A stretch of DNA of 13,821 nt from a bacterium. Lineage in GTDB: Bacteria; UBA9089; CG2-30-40-21; SBAY01. Shown piece after piece: positions 1 through 7,311 of the stretch. A model generated the notes under the pieces. It searched no databases and was not told the DNA's origin. It worked only from the letters and a program-made list of their open reading frames with translations. Position numbers and translations under genes: made by a program. How positions within the stretch are numbered: the stretch's first letter is position 1; the number at the start of each line of letters is the position of its first letter. The stretch is taken from assembly GCA_040757115.1 (NCBI GenBank), contig JBFLYA010000100.1, positions 1-13,821 on the forward strand. The letters run 5' to 3'.

Positions 1-115
1 TTGTCCCTATGGGACATTATTTGTATGATATTTATTTCTACCAATATGTTGTCCCTATGGGACATTATTTGTATGATATTTATTTCTACCAATATGTTGT
101 CCCTATGGGACATTA
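1..115. repeat. 48-bp tandem repeat array with a palindrome in each unit
   Basis: Two full units (1-48, 49-96) and the first 19 bases of a third (97-115) are identical. Each unit begins with TTGTCCCTATGGGACATT, which contains the inverted repeat TGTCCC-TAT-GGGACA (2-16, 50-64, 98-112). The remainder of each unit is AT-rich. The array starts at the window edge, so it probably continues to the left. The spacing between palindromes is an exact repeat and not variable, which argues against CRISPR. It could be a minisatellite, an iteron-like binding array or a short tandem expansion of a repetitive element; the sequence does not decide. Confidence 0.9.
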
Positions 116-314
116 AATGAAGCAAAGCCCAAAACTACAACTAAAAATTTCTCCATCAGTCGCAATAAATCTCAATGAATCTATTAGTTTTAAGGTTTTG
201 AGATGAGGTTTTGAGTTTTGACATTTGGGTTTTGAGTTGATATTGTCCCATCTGAGAGACACGGCTGAACGCTTACGTTTTATTTATGGGATGCGTGTAA
301 AATTTATGGGTAAA
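116..314. other. Non-coding spacer, no gene seen
   Basis: No credible reading frame or RNA gene is visible. The stretch holds short T/G-rich direct repetition around 188-240 (several TTTTGAG copies) and a partial echo of the neighbouring palindrome (TTGTCCC near 243). The GGGTAAA just before 315 forms the left flank of the inverted-repeat-bounded element that follows. Confidence 0.5.
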
Positions 315-449
315 GTAACTATTCAGCCACTGATTGACACGGATTAGCACGGATAAATACAGAGGGCAGAAGGCAGAGGGCAGATGAGAAAGGGAGAAAC
401 GGGGAAACGGAGAAAGGGAGAAATCTGTCTAATCTGCGTAATCTGCGGA

Positions 450-549
450 TATTTTCAGGAGAAGTTTCACGCCAAGCACGCAAAGAACGCAAAGGAAAAT
501 AAGGAAAAAATTATCTTTGCGACCTTTGCGTGAAAAAACTATTTTCAGG
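450..549. repeat. Direct repeat copy 1 containing a TTTCACGC/GCGTGAAA hairpin
   Basis: This 100-bp unit is almost identical to 661-762. It opens and closes with TATTTTCAGG, and inside it carries an imperfect inverted repeat with arms near 465-485 (TTTCACGCCAAGCACGCAAAG without its final base is the visible core) and 515-535 (CTTTGCGTGAAA). The flanking TATTTTCAGGAGAA copies look like a duplicated target or a recombination seam. Related arms appear at 8441-8480 in another arrangement. Confidence 0.8.
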
Positions 550-660
550 AGAATGCTCATGAACCGTTGGTTCACAACAGAAGAATGAAAATAGGAAAAA
601 ACAGGTGGAGGAAAGATTTTCTCTCTACTCTCTACTCTCTACTTTCTACTCTCTACTTCC

Positions 661-762
661 TATTTTCAGGAGAAGTTTCACGCCAAGCACGCAAAGAACG
701 CAAAGGAAAATAAGGGTAAAAATTATCTTTGCGTCCTTTGCGTGAAAAAACTATTTTTCAGG
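661..762. repeat. Direct repeat copy 2 containing a TTTCACGC/GCGTGAAA hairpin
   Basis: It differs from 450-549 by two single-base insertions and a few substitutions, so the duplication is recent or gene-converted. On the minus strand it lies just downstream of the large beta-helix gene, and its hairpin (CTTTGCGTGAAA pairing with TTTCACGC) could fold in that transcript's tail; a termination role is only a guess. Confidence 0.8.
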
Positions 763-813
763 TCACGAATTTTCAGTGTTTCATCCGTGTTTATCTATGG
801 TTGAATAATTACA

Positions 814-3800
814 TTACTTTATTATCCCAAACTTCCCTACCTTCCTTCCACCCCCACCACCGGTTACGGTGTAGATATAGATGCCTGAAGCAAGGTTTTT
901 GTTCAAAACATCCCATTTCTGTGTGCAGTCGGTTACTTCTATCTCATCTATCAGCTCGCCTGCAATACTGTAAATTCTGATGACTGAGCCCTGACGGACA
1001 TTGCCAAAAGAGATATACCTTCCTCCCATCTTTGCATCATTTTTTCTCCAGGGGTTTGGATAGGCAAAGGCATCATTGTTTGTTGGCGCAAAGGTTGGTG
1101 TTCCTCCTATGGCAAATGGAGAGAAATGAGGCACATAAGCAAAACAATAGTTTTCTATATAATTATGATAGGTAACTAAAGGCGTCCATATCCCATCTTC
1201 ATAGTGGTAGATTAAAAGGTTTTCTTCCCTTATATTTGTCCCAGCAACAAAACCATTACTCTCTTGATATGGGAAACGAATGGTGACTGAACCTGGTAAG
1301 GATTGTGTTCCAAAAGGATTATCCTGTTCATCCCTGACTTCTATATCATAGACAATCCCGGCAAACGCAATCCCGGAAGGAGGCGTTGGTGCTGTAGTTG
1401 AGGTGGAAACAGATACTATCACATTTGCTGTTCCCAGTGAACCTGAACCAAACTCTATCATTGGTCCTGTTATTGTTCCATAAGTTATTGTTCCTTGCTG
1501 GGTATTCATATAAACCCAAATTGTGTTAAATCCTGTTATTGTTCCATATTTTGCTATAATTGTATCTGTCCCTCCGTTCGGTGAGGATTTAATGGTTGCA
1601 ATGGTTGTTCCTGAACCAGAGATTATGGTGATTGTAGATGGAGAAATAGAGTTTGTAGTGTCGGTTAAAGTAGCTATGCCTGAGGTTGTTGCTATATTTC
1701 CATAGTTGTCGTAGAGAAGGACACTTAGAGTAAATGTGGCATTAATTGTAGTTGGTGCTGGTAAGAGGAGGGTTAAGGTAAAGGTAGCTGGTGGCAATGT
1801 TTGTGTTCCTTGAAACTCATAAGCACCCATATCTACAATGCGAACTTTCCTCGGATTGCCGTCTTTGTCAGTAGTAAGCCACGCTGGGACATAAGTGTTT
1901 GAACCAGCATCTATGCAAGGAGAAAGGGTACCAAGATGGAAATTGCCTCCTTCGATAAATTGAGGATTGAATGAGATATCGTTTGGCCCAGCAGAGCAGC
2001 CAGAATAATTTTGGATCCCAGTTATTCCATTATTCCAGACGTCGTTGTACTCGATGACGGTAGGGCTTGAAAAATTGCAGTAGATACCATAGGCAGTATT
2101 ACTTGTTGTACCATTCTTTGTAATGATGTTATTGGTGATGGCTGGGGAATTATTCTGGCAGACGATGCCATAATATCTATTCCCTGATATTGTGTTGTTT
2201 ATGATGGATGCAGAGGAAAAGTACTCGCAGATGATGCCAATATTGTCATTCCCTGAGATTGTATTATTTGTGATGCTTGGGGAGGAATAATCGTAGCAGT
2301 GGATACCGTCACCATTCTCTGATATTGTGTTATTAGTAATGGTCGGAGAGGAAGAGTGGCAGTAGACACCAGTATCATTCCCTGATATTGTGTTGTTAGT
2401 AATGGCTGAGGAGGACTTGTAGCAACAGATACCACAGTTATTCCCCAATATTGTGTTATCTATAACGGTTGGGCTTGCATTTGTGCAAAATATTCCATAA
2501 TATCCTCCTGGTGCCCCGGTTATTCTAAATCCTGTAATTGTGCCATTTGCATTACTGCCATTAAAGGTTACGGTATTTGTATTACTAATACCTTGTGCTG
2601 TAATTGTGCAAATATTTGCACCTGCTCCAATTAAGGCAATATTTTTGTTGATGTAGATTGCCTCGTTATAGGTTCCCGCAGAAACAAAAACTGTGCCCCC
2701 AATAGAGCAAACATTTATCCCTTTTTGAATAGTCCGATATGGTTTTGCCTGGCTGCCATCACCGGTTATATCATCTCCTATTGTACTGACATAGACAGTA
2801 CTTATTTGTGTAATTTGCTTAAAGTTTGCCGTGATGTTTTTGTTGCTATTCATTGTAATTTTAATGGGATTTGTATTTCCAGAAACATCCCCACTCCAAA
2901 AATCAAACTGATAGCCTGAATATGGATTAGCGGTAAGGGTTACCTCCTGACCTTGATTATAGACACCACCTGCTGGGTTAAGACTTACCCAACCACCATT
3001 TGTGGGATTGCAATTTACATTAAGGGTGTATTGGTTTGGAGGAGGGGTTATTCCATTTCCTGATGCAGTAAAATCAACCGTTGATTCATCTGGATCGTTA
3101 GAGTTTATTCTAAATGTGGCATTCTTTGCTCCAGTTGAGCCAGGAGAGAATCTTATGGTGGCTGAATCAGAAGAATTTGCTGAAATACTTGAGGGATAAG
3201 AAATAACTGAGAATTCAGAACTTCCAGAAATTCTTGTTAGGTTGGTTATATTGAGAGGAGCATTCCCTATGTTTTGGATGGTAAGGTTTAAATCTTTGCT
3301 TGTTCCTATTACTACATCGCCAAATGAAAGGCTATTTGAAGGAAGATTGATATCAGGAGTAGAGGATTCTATCACATTGGGTCCTATTAAATACTGATCT
3401 GCATTAGAAGGTAACCTCGCCGAACCGCCTTTACCATCAGTGAACTCAAAATGATACTTATGGTTACCTGCTGATAATGTTATAGGGTTGGATTTATAAA
3501 TCCCATTAGCAGAAGAACCACTGAACAACTGCATGACATAGACTGTAGCTTGAGGTGTACCACCATCTATGATTAACCACTTTTTTTCGGGACTATCTCC
3601 ATCTTGGTCGTAGTATTGTACATAATAGTAGAAGTTTGTATTTGTATCACCAGATAATGGATCAACAGAAGGATTGGAAAGCGTGGGATTATGGTTTTGG
3701 GGACTGGTTACTGTAACTTGAATTGGACCAAAATCTTCTGGTGAATTTCCAGTCTGTGAATTTTGTTCATCATTCCACTGACCTTTGGTATCAACCACAT

Positions 3801-4959
3801 GCAAGCCATAGTAATAAGTACCTGTTGAAGTTGGAGTATCGTAGAATGAACCAGAATAGTTTGTTTGTCCTGAAAGGGTTGTTGTTTGAATAGGATTGGG
3901 TGGTTGTGGCCAATTAGGATAATTATTCGTTCGCCAAAGTTCTGTCTCTTTTAAACCAATGTCATCCGAGACAGTATAGGAAATAGTAAATGAATTGCCT
4001 AAAGTTACTGATCTTGGTTGAACATCAAAGGCATTGACGGTGGGAGGGTTGTCTTTAGTCCAGCAAGCACCATATTCGTCCCAACTTGCCTGATTCATTA
4101 TATGATAGGCGTAAAGGCTGACTCCTTCATATCCATAACCTTGGACAGTGTCACAGAATCTTTTAATCTCGCCATTATAAATTTCCCTTCCTATCTCCAG
4201 TTTTCCACCCTGCCCCACTGGCACTATAGGCTTAACAGAATCGCTGTAACCTCCTTGCTTCCAGACACTATGCCAATAATCAAAATCATTCTTCATTCGT
4301 TGAAGTTCTTCTTCCGGAGTTAAAGGCCGTGCTGCCCAATATGCCTGCGGCATATTCCTATTACTATACTTGCCAAACTCAAGCCATGGAAACCATTCAT
4401 GGCCTGTAACCCTTGCAAAGGAAGAATAAGCAATAAAACTTGTTGGATGTTTCTGTCTAATGCCTTTCATATATTGTTCAGCTATAGTTCCTTTTCCCTG
4501 ACCTTCGTATGCTGACTCTGCATTGATAACAAGCCCATCTATTCCAGAAATATCTAAAATCATGTTGGAAACATCTAATTCAGAAACATTTGGTATTCCA
4601 TATTGATCGGAACTGTAAACAAAATGCCACCCAAAAACTTTAATTCCAGAATTGTGAAATTGTTTTATTACCTCACTGAACCCGCCGTATTGTGATGCCC
4701 AATTGTATAGATAGTCACCTGGATCAAGCCAGTAGCCATCGCTATCACCACATTTTATTATGACCCAATTAACACCTGCAGATTTCAGTCTATTTAAAAC
4801 TTTACTTAAGTCTCCATTTTCACATTCCCATATTCTCCATATCCAAAGTCCTTTACCCGTGGAAGCTAACACTGGATAAGCAGAAAGGCAATTTATGATC
4901 AACATAATGCCAAAAATGGCTAGAATGATAATAGATTTGTATTTATTCCTTCCTATCAT
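814..4959 (-). CDS. Giant secreted mosaic protein: glycosidase-like barrel, Ig-like domains, beta-helix, FlgD/T9SS-like C-terminus
   Basis: A 1381-residue exported or surface protein of unknown substrate. Residues 1-32 are a signal peptide (hydrophobic to VLA|S). About 36-302 resemble a TIM-barrel glycoside hydrolase-like domain (WIWRIWE, WVIIKCGD, GIKVFGWHFVY, GLVINAESAYEG). About 304-418 and 424-530 look Ig-like. About 536-637 match a HYDIN/choice-of-anchor-D domain (SLSFGDVVIGTS). About 644-716 resemble an InlB-type repeat (GYQFDFWSG, ITANF). About 720-1048 are a NosD/DUF1565-like right-handed beta-helix with NNTISGN coils. About 1055-1285 are further beta-sandwich sequence. 1286-1381 are a FlgD/type IX-like C-terminal module (YPNPW at 1300-1304, ending KVGKFGIIK). 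The start ATG has GAGGG about 12 bases upstream. It lies 22 bp after the small exported gene, so they probably form one operon. Domain names are from recognition alone; the catalytic residues of the barrel are not certain. Confidence 0.9.
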   Translation of the reverse strand: MIGRNKYKSIIILAIFGIMLIINCLSAYPVLASTGKGLWIWRIWECENGDLSKVLNRLKSAGVNWVIIKCGDSDGYWLDPGDYLYNWASQYGGFSEVIKQFHNSGIKVFGWHFVYSSDQYGIPNVSELDVSNMILDISGIDGLVINAESAYEGQGKGTIAEQYMKGIRQKHPTSFIAYSSFARVTGHEWFPWLEFGKYSNRNMPQAYWAARPLTPEEELQRMKNDFDYWHSVWKQGGYSDSVKPIVPVGQGGKLEIGREIYNGEIKRFCDTVQGYGYEGVSLYAYHIMNQASWDEYGACWTKDNPPTVNAFDVQPRSVTLGNSFTISYTVSDDIGLKETELWRTNNYPNWPQPPNPIQTTTLSGQTNYSGSFYDTPTSTGTYYYGLHVVDTKGQWNDEQNSQTGNSPEDFGPIQVTVTSPQNHNPTLSNPSVDPLSGDTNTNFYYYVQYYDQDGDSPEKKWLIIDGGTPQATVYVMQLFSGSSANGIYKSNPITLSAGNHKYHFEFTDGKGGSARLPSNADQYLIGPNVIESSTPDINLPSNSLSFGDVVIGTSKDLNLTIQNIGNAPLNITNLTRISGSSEFSVISYPSSISANSSDSATIRFSPGSTGAKNATFRINSNDPDESTVDFTASGNGITPPPNQYTLNVNCNPTNGGWVSLNPAGGVYNQGQEVTLTANPYSGYQFDFWSGDVSGNTNPIKITMNSNKNITANFKQITQISTVYVSTIGDDITGDGSQAKPYRTIQKGINVCSIGGTVFVSAGTYNEAIYINKNIALIGAGANICTITAQGISNTNTVTFNGSNANGTITGFRITGAPGGYYGIFCTNASPTVIDNTILGNNCGICCYKSSSAITNNTISGNDTGVYCHSSSPTITNNTISENGDGIHCYDYSSPSITNNTISGNDNIGIICEYFSSASIINNTISGNRYYGIVCQNNSPAITNNIITKNGTTSNTAYGIYCNFSSPTVIEYNDVWNNGITGIQNYSGCSAGPNDISFNPQFIEGGNFHLGTLSPCIDAGSNTYVPAWLTTDKDGNPRKVRIVDMGAYEFQGTQTLPPATFTLTLLLPAPTTINATFTLSVLLYDNYGNIATTSGIATLTDTTNSISPSTITIISGSGTTIATIKSSPNGGTDTIIAKYGTITGFNTIWVYMNTQQGTITYGTITGPMIEFGSGSLGTANVIVSVSTSTTAPTPPSGIAFAGIVYDIEVRDEQDNPFGTQSLPGSVTIRFPYQESNGFVAGTNIREENLLIYHYEDGIWTPLVTYHNYIENYCFAYVPHFSPFAIGGTPTFAPTNNDAFAYPNPWRKNDAKMGGRYISFGNVRQGSVIRIYSIAGELIDEIEVTDCTQKWDVLNKNLASGIYIYTVTGGGGGRKVGKFGIIK
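2180..2470 (-). repeat. Coding tandem repeats of beta-helix coils
   Basis: Inside the large gene, the segment resembling CCTGATATTGTGTTGTTAGT recurs about every 63-69 bases on the plus strand, one per helical turn of 21-23 residues. The encoded coils follow GIxCxxSSPxITNNTISGN. Such near-identical coil DNA is a substrate for slippage or recombination between beta-helix genes. Confidence 0.75.
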
Positions 4960-4981
4960 TTCTGTTTTTTTCCCTCATTTA

Positions 4982-5617
4982 TCATTTGCCTAGGGTAAAA
5001 GTAGAAAGTATTCCATTAAACATTTTGACATGATTGTTTTTGTCATTTAGCATTTCTCTAAGAGCTTTATCAACCATTTCTTTATGTGTAATCTTCCTTT
5101 TCTCTTCTCCACGAATTCTTGATTCAGGTATCATTCCAGGAATTCCCGACATAAAATTATAATCCAGCGATACAATGTAATATTTTCCTTTGTATTCTGT
5201 GTAACAATTGATTACGGTATCCCAACCACCTGCTCCTCCGTATACAATCCAGTAGTCTTTTTTAAAGGGGATACCGTTCAAGATTACTTTTTCAGTAAAA
5301 ACGCGATTGGACAACATTGGGTCACTAGAGTTTTCTCTAAAGTAATAACGCCCCCCAAAAGTTCCACTAAGAGAAACAAAAGGTTTTTTATCAACAAAGA
5401 TGTGTATAACAGCTCTTTCTTCTCCTGGAAGACGGATGCTAAGTGCAGATTCATTAAAGCATTTTATGGGTTCGCCTAAATACTTTACTTTAAATCCATA
5501 TCTCTGGTTTTTATAAATTTTCCACTGCGAAAAACTAGTTTTTCCTTGTTGTCCTCTCGCAGAAGAAATGCAAATCAACATCCCTATACTTATTATTAAA
5601 ACCAAAACCTTTTTCAT
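4982..5617 (-). CDS. Small exported protein of unknown function (PsbP-like style)
   Basis: A 211-residue protein with a Sec signal peptide (MKKVLVLIISIGMLICISSARG, cleaved near residue 22). The mature part opens with W-x-x-Y-x-N-x-x-YGFKVKY (residues 32-46) and ends FNGILSTFTLGK. This pattern is shared by exported PsbP-like or lipoprotein-like proteins of unknown role. There is no lipobox Cys, no membrane span after the signal and no recognisable catalytic motif. The start is supported by a GGAGGAGG ribosome binding site ending 4-5 bases before the ATG. Its stop is 22 bp before the start of the giant beta-helix protein, so the two are probably cotranscribed and may act together outside the cytoplasm. 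I cannot assign a function. Confidence 0.8.
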   Translation of the reverse strand: MKKVLVLIISIGMLICISSARGQQGKTSFSQWKIYKNQRYGFKVKYLGEPIKCFNESALSIRLPGEERAVIHIFVDKKPFVSLSGTFGGRYYFRENSSDPMLSNRVFTEKVILNGIPFKKDYWIVYGGAGGWDTVINCYTEYKGKYYIVSLDYNFMSGIPGMIPESRIRGEEKRKITHKEMVDKALREMLNDKNNHVKMFNGILSTFTLGK

Positions 5618-5655
5618 GTTACCTCCTCCTTCTCCCCCAACCCAAAACCAAGCTA

Positions 5656-5690
5656 ATTATAACCCCTTTTATTTTCATCCTATCTCCAAT
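5656..5690 (-). promoter_or_regulatory. Possible promoter of the exported-protein operon
   Basis: On the minus strand a perfect -10 hexamer TATAAT (5661 to 5656) lies 38 bases before the start of the small exported gene. No good -35 is seen at the usual distance, so an activator or an extended element would be needed. The call rests on the -10 alone. Confidence 0.35.
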
Positions 5691-5787
5691 CTCCCTTCTC
5701 TAAACTTAAGCAAAAGATTAAAGTTTGAGAGAGAGTCCACATCAAGCCAAAACCAGCAACCTCAAAACTTTTTTCATTTTCCTCTTT

Positions 5788-6027
5788 TTATTCTAATAGG
5801 GCATTAATCTCATCATCCGTAAACCCAAATTGCCGAAAAATACGCAACACATAAGCGGGTGAAAGTTCTCCTGCTCCCATATCAATCGGAACAATTCTCT
5901 TTTTGCCTTCCATATAGCGAATATACAATTGGTGATCACCCCTTCCTTTTCTATAAAAGGCACAATCACCTCTTTGCAAAACACGGATTAACTCTTTCGG
6001 TTTAAGAGAAGGAATATTTTTACGCAT
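5788..6027 (-). CDS. hicA: HicA-family mRNA interferase toxin
   Basis: A 79-residue HicA/YcfA-like toxin. The family has a double-stranded-RNA-binding-like fold and cleaves mRNA. The expected elements are present: an N-terminal helix (SLKPKELIRVLQRGD), the strand with the catalytic His (GDHQLYIR, His32), the basic strand GKKRIVPID and the C-terminal helix LRIFRQFGFTDDEINALL. Length is normal for the family. It starts within the end of hicB (8-bp overlap, 6020-6027), so translation is probably coupled and follows the antitoxin. The antitoxin-first order is seen in some hicBA loci. A different frame reading through 5793-5984 is a shadow. Confidence 0.85.
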   Translation of the reverse strand: MRKNIPSLKPKELIRVLQRGDCAFYRKGRGDHQLYIRYMEGKKRIVPIDMGAGELSPAYVLRIFRQFGFTDDEINALLE

Positions 6028-6286
6028 ATACAGCCTTTAATTCATATGATTCCAAAGCGGAATTTTTTACCTCTAGTGTCAAGAATTCATGTAGTTCTTT
6101 TATCGATATAGGCATACTGTATATGTCGCTTTCTTCCTTGCGAACATCCTCGAAGGAAAAAACAGCCTCCATAAGTTTCTTAATTGCCTCTTCTTTAGTT
6201 ATCCCTTGCCCTACCAATCCATTCTCTAAACACAAAGCTACCCAAAATTCTTTGCTTTTTCTAACTACGGCTGTATAGAAATTCAC
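6020..6286 (-). CDS. hicB: HicB-family antitoxin
   Basis: An 88-residue HicB-like protein that should bind and neutralise the adjacent HicA. The N-terminal half shows the degenerate RNase H-like HicB core (TAVVRKSKEFWVALCLENG, then GQGITKEEAIKKLMEAV). The C-terminal part (residues 50-88) has no clear ribbon-helix-helix or helix-turn-helix motif, so its role in DNA binding is unproven. The start is a GTG chosen because a perfect AGGAGGTGA lies 9 bases upstream (6301-6293). It is preceded by its own sigma-70-like promoter. Upstream on the same strand is a truncated beta-helix leader, 89 bp away. Confidence 0.8.
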   Translation of the reverse strand: MNFYTAVVRKSKEFWVALCLENGLVGQGITKEEAIKKLMEAVFSFEDVRKEESDIYSMPISIKELHEFLTLEVKNSALESYELKAVYA

Positions 6287-6315
6287 CGCCTTTCACCTCC
6301 TATATTGCTCTTTTT

Positions 6316-6344
6316 ATTTTACAGCTTATTCCTGTTTTAAGCAA
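6316..6344 (-). promoter_or_regulatory. hicBA promoter with possible operator
   Basis: On the minus strand TTGCTT (6344-6339) and TAAAAT (6321-6316) are separated by exactly 17 bases, 30 bases before the hicB GTG. A short inverted repeat GCTTA...TAAGC overlaps the -35 and spacer, which would suit autorepression by the antitoxin complex; that role is inferred. Confidence 0.55.
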
Positions 6345-6375
6345 GGGTTAATAAGCCTTTATTTCCTTATTTTTT

Positions 6376-6609
6376 CTAAACTGCCTCATTGTAGGTTCCT
6401 GCCGCAACAATTATCCTATCGCCACTGGTTGCTGCATTTGCATTTATTGCCGCCTGGATGGTGGTATAACTTCCTGGCACATACAAATCCGCTGCCATTG
6501 TCTCATAGCCCCAAATTAGCCCTAAAACTACTAAAGCACAAACCTTTTTCAAAACTGATAGGAAATTGCTTTTTTGAGTGTTTTGGATATTATATCCATT
6601 TGTGCCCAT
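6376..6609 (-). pseudogene. Truncated beta-helix leader (stub 4), upstream of hicBA
   Basis: A 77-codon 5' fragment of a secreted beta-helix gene. It has a hydrophobic signal segment (KKVCALVVLGLIWGYETMA|AD), then LYVPGSYTTIQAAINA and GDRIIVAAGTYNEAV, where it stops. In the full-length homologue at 814-4959 the same sequence continues into the next coils. The first 19 residues lack a counterpart in the other leaders, and a promoter is only 9 bases upstream of the ATG. The real start may therefore be the TTG at 6552-6550, which aligns with the MKK start of stub 1; no ribosome binding site is visible there. It could still make a tiny secreted peptide, but loss of all later coils suggests a dead fragment. 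Confidence 0.75.
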
Positions 6610-6618
6610 TGTGAGGAT

Positions 6619-6647
6619 ATGTTACCACAAATTTTATCCTTTGTCAA
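6619..6647 (-). promoter_or_regulatory. Sigma-70-like promoter for the stub-4 leader
   Basis: On the minus strand TTGACA (6647-6642), a 17-base spacer and TAACAT (6624-6619) form a near-consensus promoter. The predicted transcript start falls within a few bases of the annotated ATG, which favours an internal translation start or a nearly leaderless message. Confidence 0.6.
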
Positions 6648-6672
6648 CAAAAATCGGCTCTTTTGAAAATTA

Positions 6673-7054
6673 GTATCAAAGAGAGCGTTGCGTAGAACTT
6701 AAGGCTATATTTACGGTCCCTGCCATTGTGTTACCTCATTTCTTGCCATCTTTTTGTATTTCTTGACATTTTGGAGTCCCAAAAGACAACCCAGAGGGGC
6801 ATTAACCAGTCGATAATTGGTTATTTGGATGCATTGTTCCCCTCCTAATTTAAAACTTACTTCTGTTGTCTTTATCGACTTAATCAATCATAACCTTTAA
6901 CCACTTTAGAATTTACAACTATATAACACCTCCTCATCTTGATGTCAACTAAGCAGATTATCTCTTTTTTATAGCTTTGGCATCTTTTATCACCCAAAAC
7001 TCATCCCAAACCCGCACCATAACTAAAAACTATTTGCAACGCTCTCGTATCAAA
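6673..7054. mobile_element. 366-bp MITE-like element with 8-bp target duplication
   Basis: The direct repeat GTATCAAA flanks the element on both sides (6673-6680 and 7047-7054). Its ends are inverted repeats GAGAGCGTTGC (6681-6691) and GCAACGCTCTC (7036-7046). The interior carries no transposase. A minus-strand frame of about 58 codons (6887-6711, starting TTG) is open but unsupported, and a 10-codon ATG frame follows an AGGAGG. An 8-bp duplication is usual for several IS families, and I cannot name the parent. A matching end fragment (AACGCTCTCG) sits at about 8095-8104. It separates the stub-4 promoter from the PIN gene to the right. Confidence 0.75.
6920..6948 (-). promoter_or_regulatory. 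Outward promoter inside the 366-bp element
   Basis: On the minus strand TTGACA (6948-6943), a 17-base spacer and TATATA (6925-6920) point out of the element toward stub 4 and hicBA, about 300 bp away. The elements match the consensus well; activity is inferred. Confidence 0.5.
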
Positions 7055-7142
7055 AACCTGTTTGACTAAGACAAATTCACAAAAAATCACCATTAACAAT
7101 GATGAGTTAGAACACAATTATCCTCTGGGGGAAGTCGGGTCG

Positions 7143-7190
7143 GGGGACACAATACTAAATTTTGAGGGAAAAATAAAGTATTGTGTCTCC
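7143..7190. repeat. REP-like hairpin, GGGGACACAATACT arms
   Basis: The arms 7143-7156 (GGGGACACAATACT) and 7177-7190 (AGTATTGTGTCTCC) pair at 13 of 14 positions around a 20-base loop. Imperfect palindromes of this GGGACACrATACT type often accompany RAYT/IS200-like transposases, but no such gene is in the window. It lies in the gap between the MITE and the PIN gene; the rest of 7055-7311 shows nothing else. Confidence 0.65.
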
Positions 7191-7311
7191 GTAATTGCCC
7201 TTTGTGCTTTGTGTGCGGGATAGTTCAATCGATAGTTGCAAAAATCTACAACCCTAAATCCCATCTCAACCCACAACGACCGTATGCCGCAAAGCGTAAA
7301 ATTCTATCATC

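Larger units (their letters stand above)
315..812. mobile_element. ~500-bp non-coding element with 30-bp imperfect terminal inverted repeats
   Basis: The left end (315-344, starting GTAACTATTCAGCCAC) and the reverse complement of the right end (783-812, starting GTAATTATTCAACCAT) agree at 24 of 30 bases. The interior has no gene. It holds a purine-rich tract (about 360-422), a pyrimidine tract of TCTCTAC-like 7-mers (about 618-660), and two near-identical ~100-bp hairpin units listed separately. The right end stops 1 base before the stop codon of the large beta-helix gene. I see no target duplication, so transposition is an inference. The same end motif recurs at about 8394-8403 and at 13464. 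Non-autonomous element or repeat cluster are both possible. Confidence 0.5.

Noticed and set aside
1-115. Possible CRISPR array
   Set aside because: The units are wholly identical over 48 bp, so there are no unique spacers; it is a simple tandem repeat.
729-980. 83-codon plus-strand reading frame
   Set aside because: It begins in the repeat element and continues antisense to the end of the giant gene; no ribosome binding site or recognisable protein.
2199-2435. 78-codon minus-strand frame in the beta-helix region
   Set aside because: It is an alternate frame of the repeated coils, so its apparent repeats simply reflect the real coding repeats.
5793-5984. 63-codon minus-strand frame overlapping hicA
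   Set aside because: It lies in another frame of hicA and has no features of its own; the hicA frame has the family motifs.
6711-6887. 58-codon minus-strand frame inside the 366-bp element
   Set aside because: It starts with TTG, and the nearby AGGAGG serves a different frame of only 10 codons; no family is recognised, so it is mentioned only with the element.
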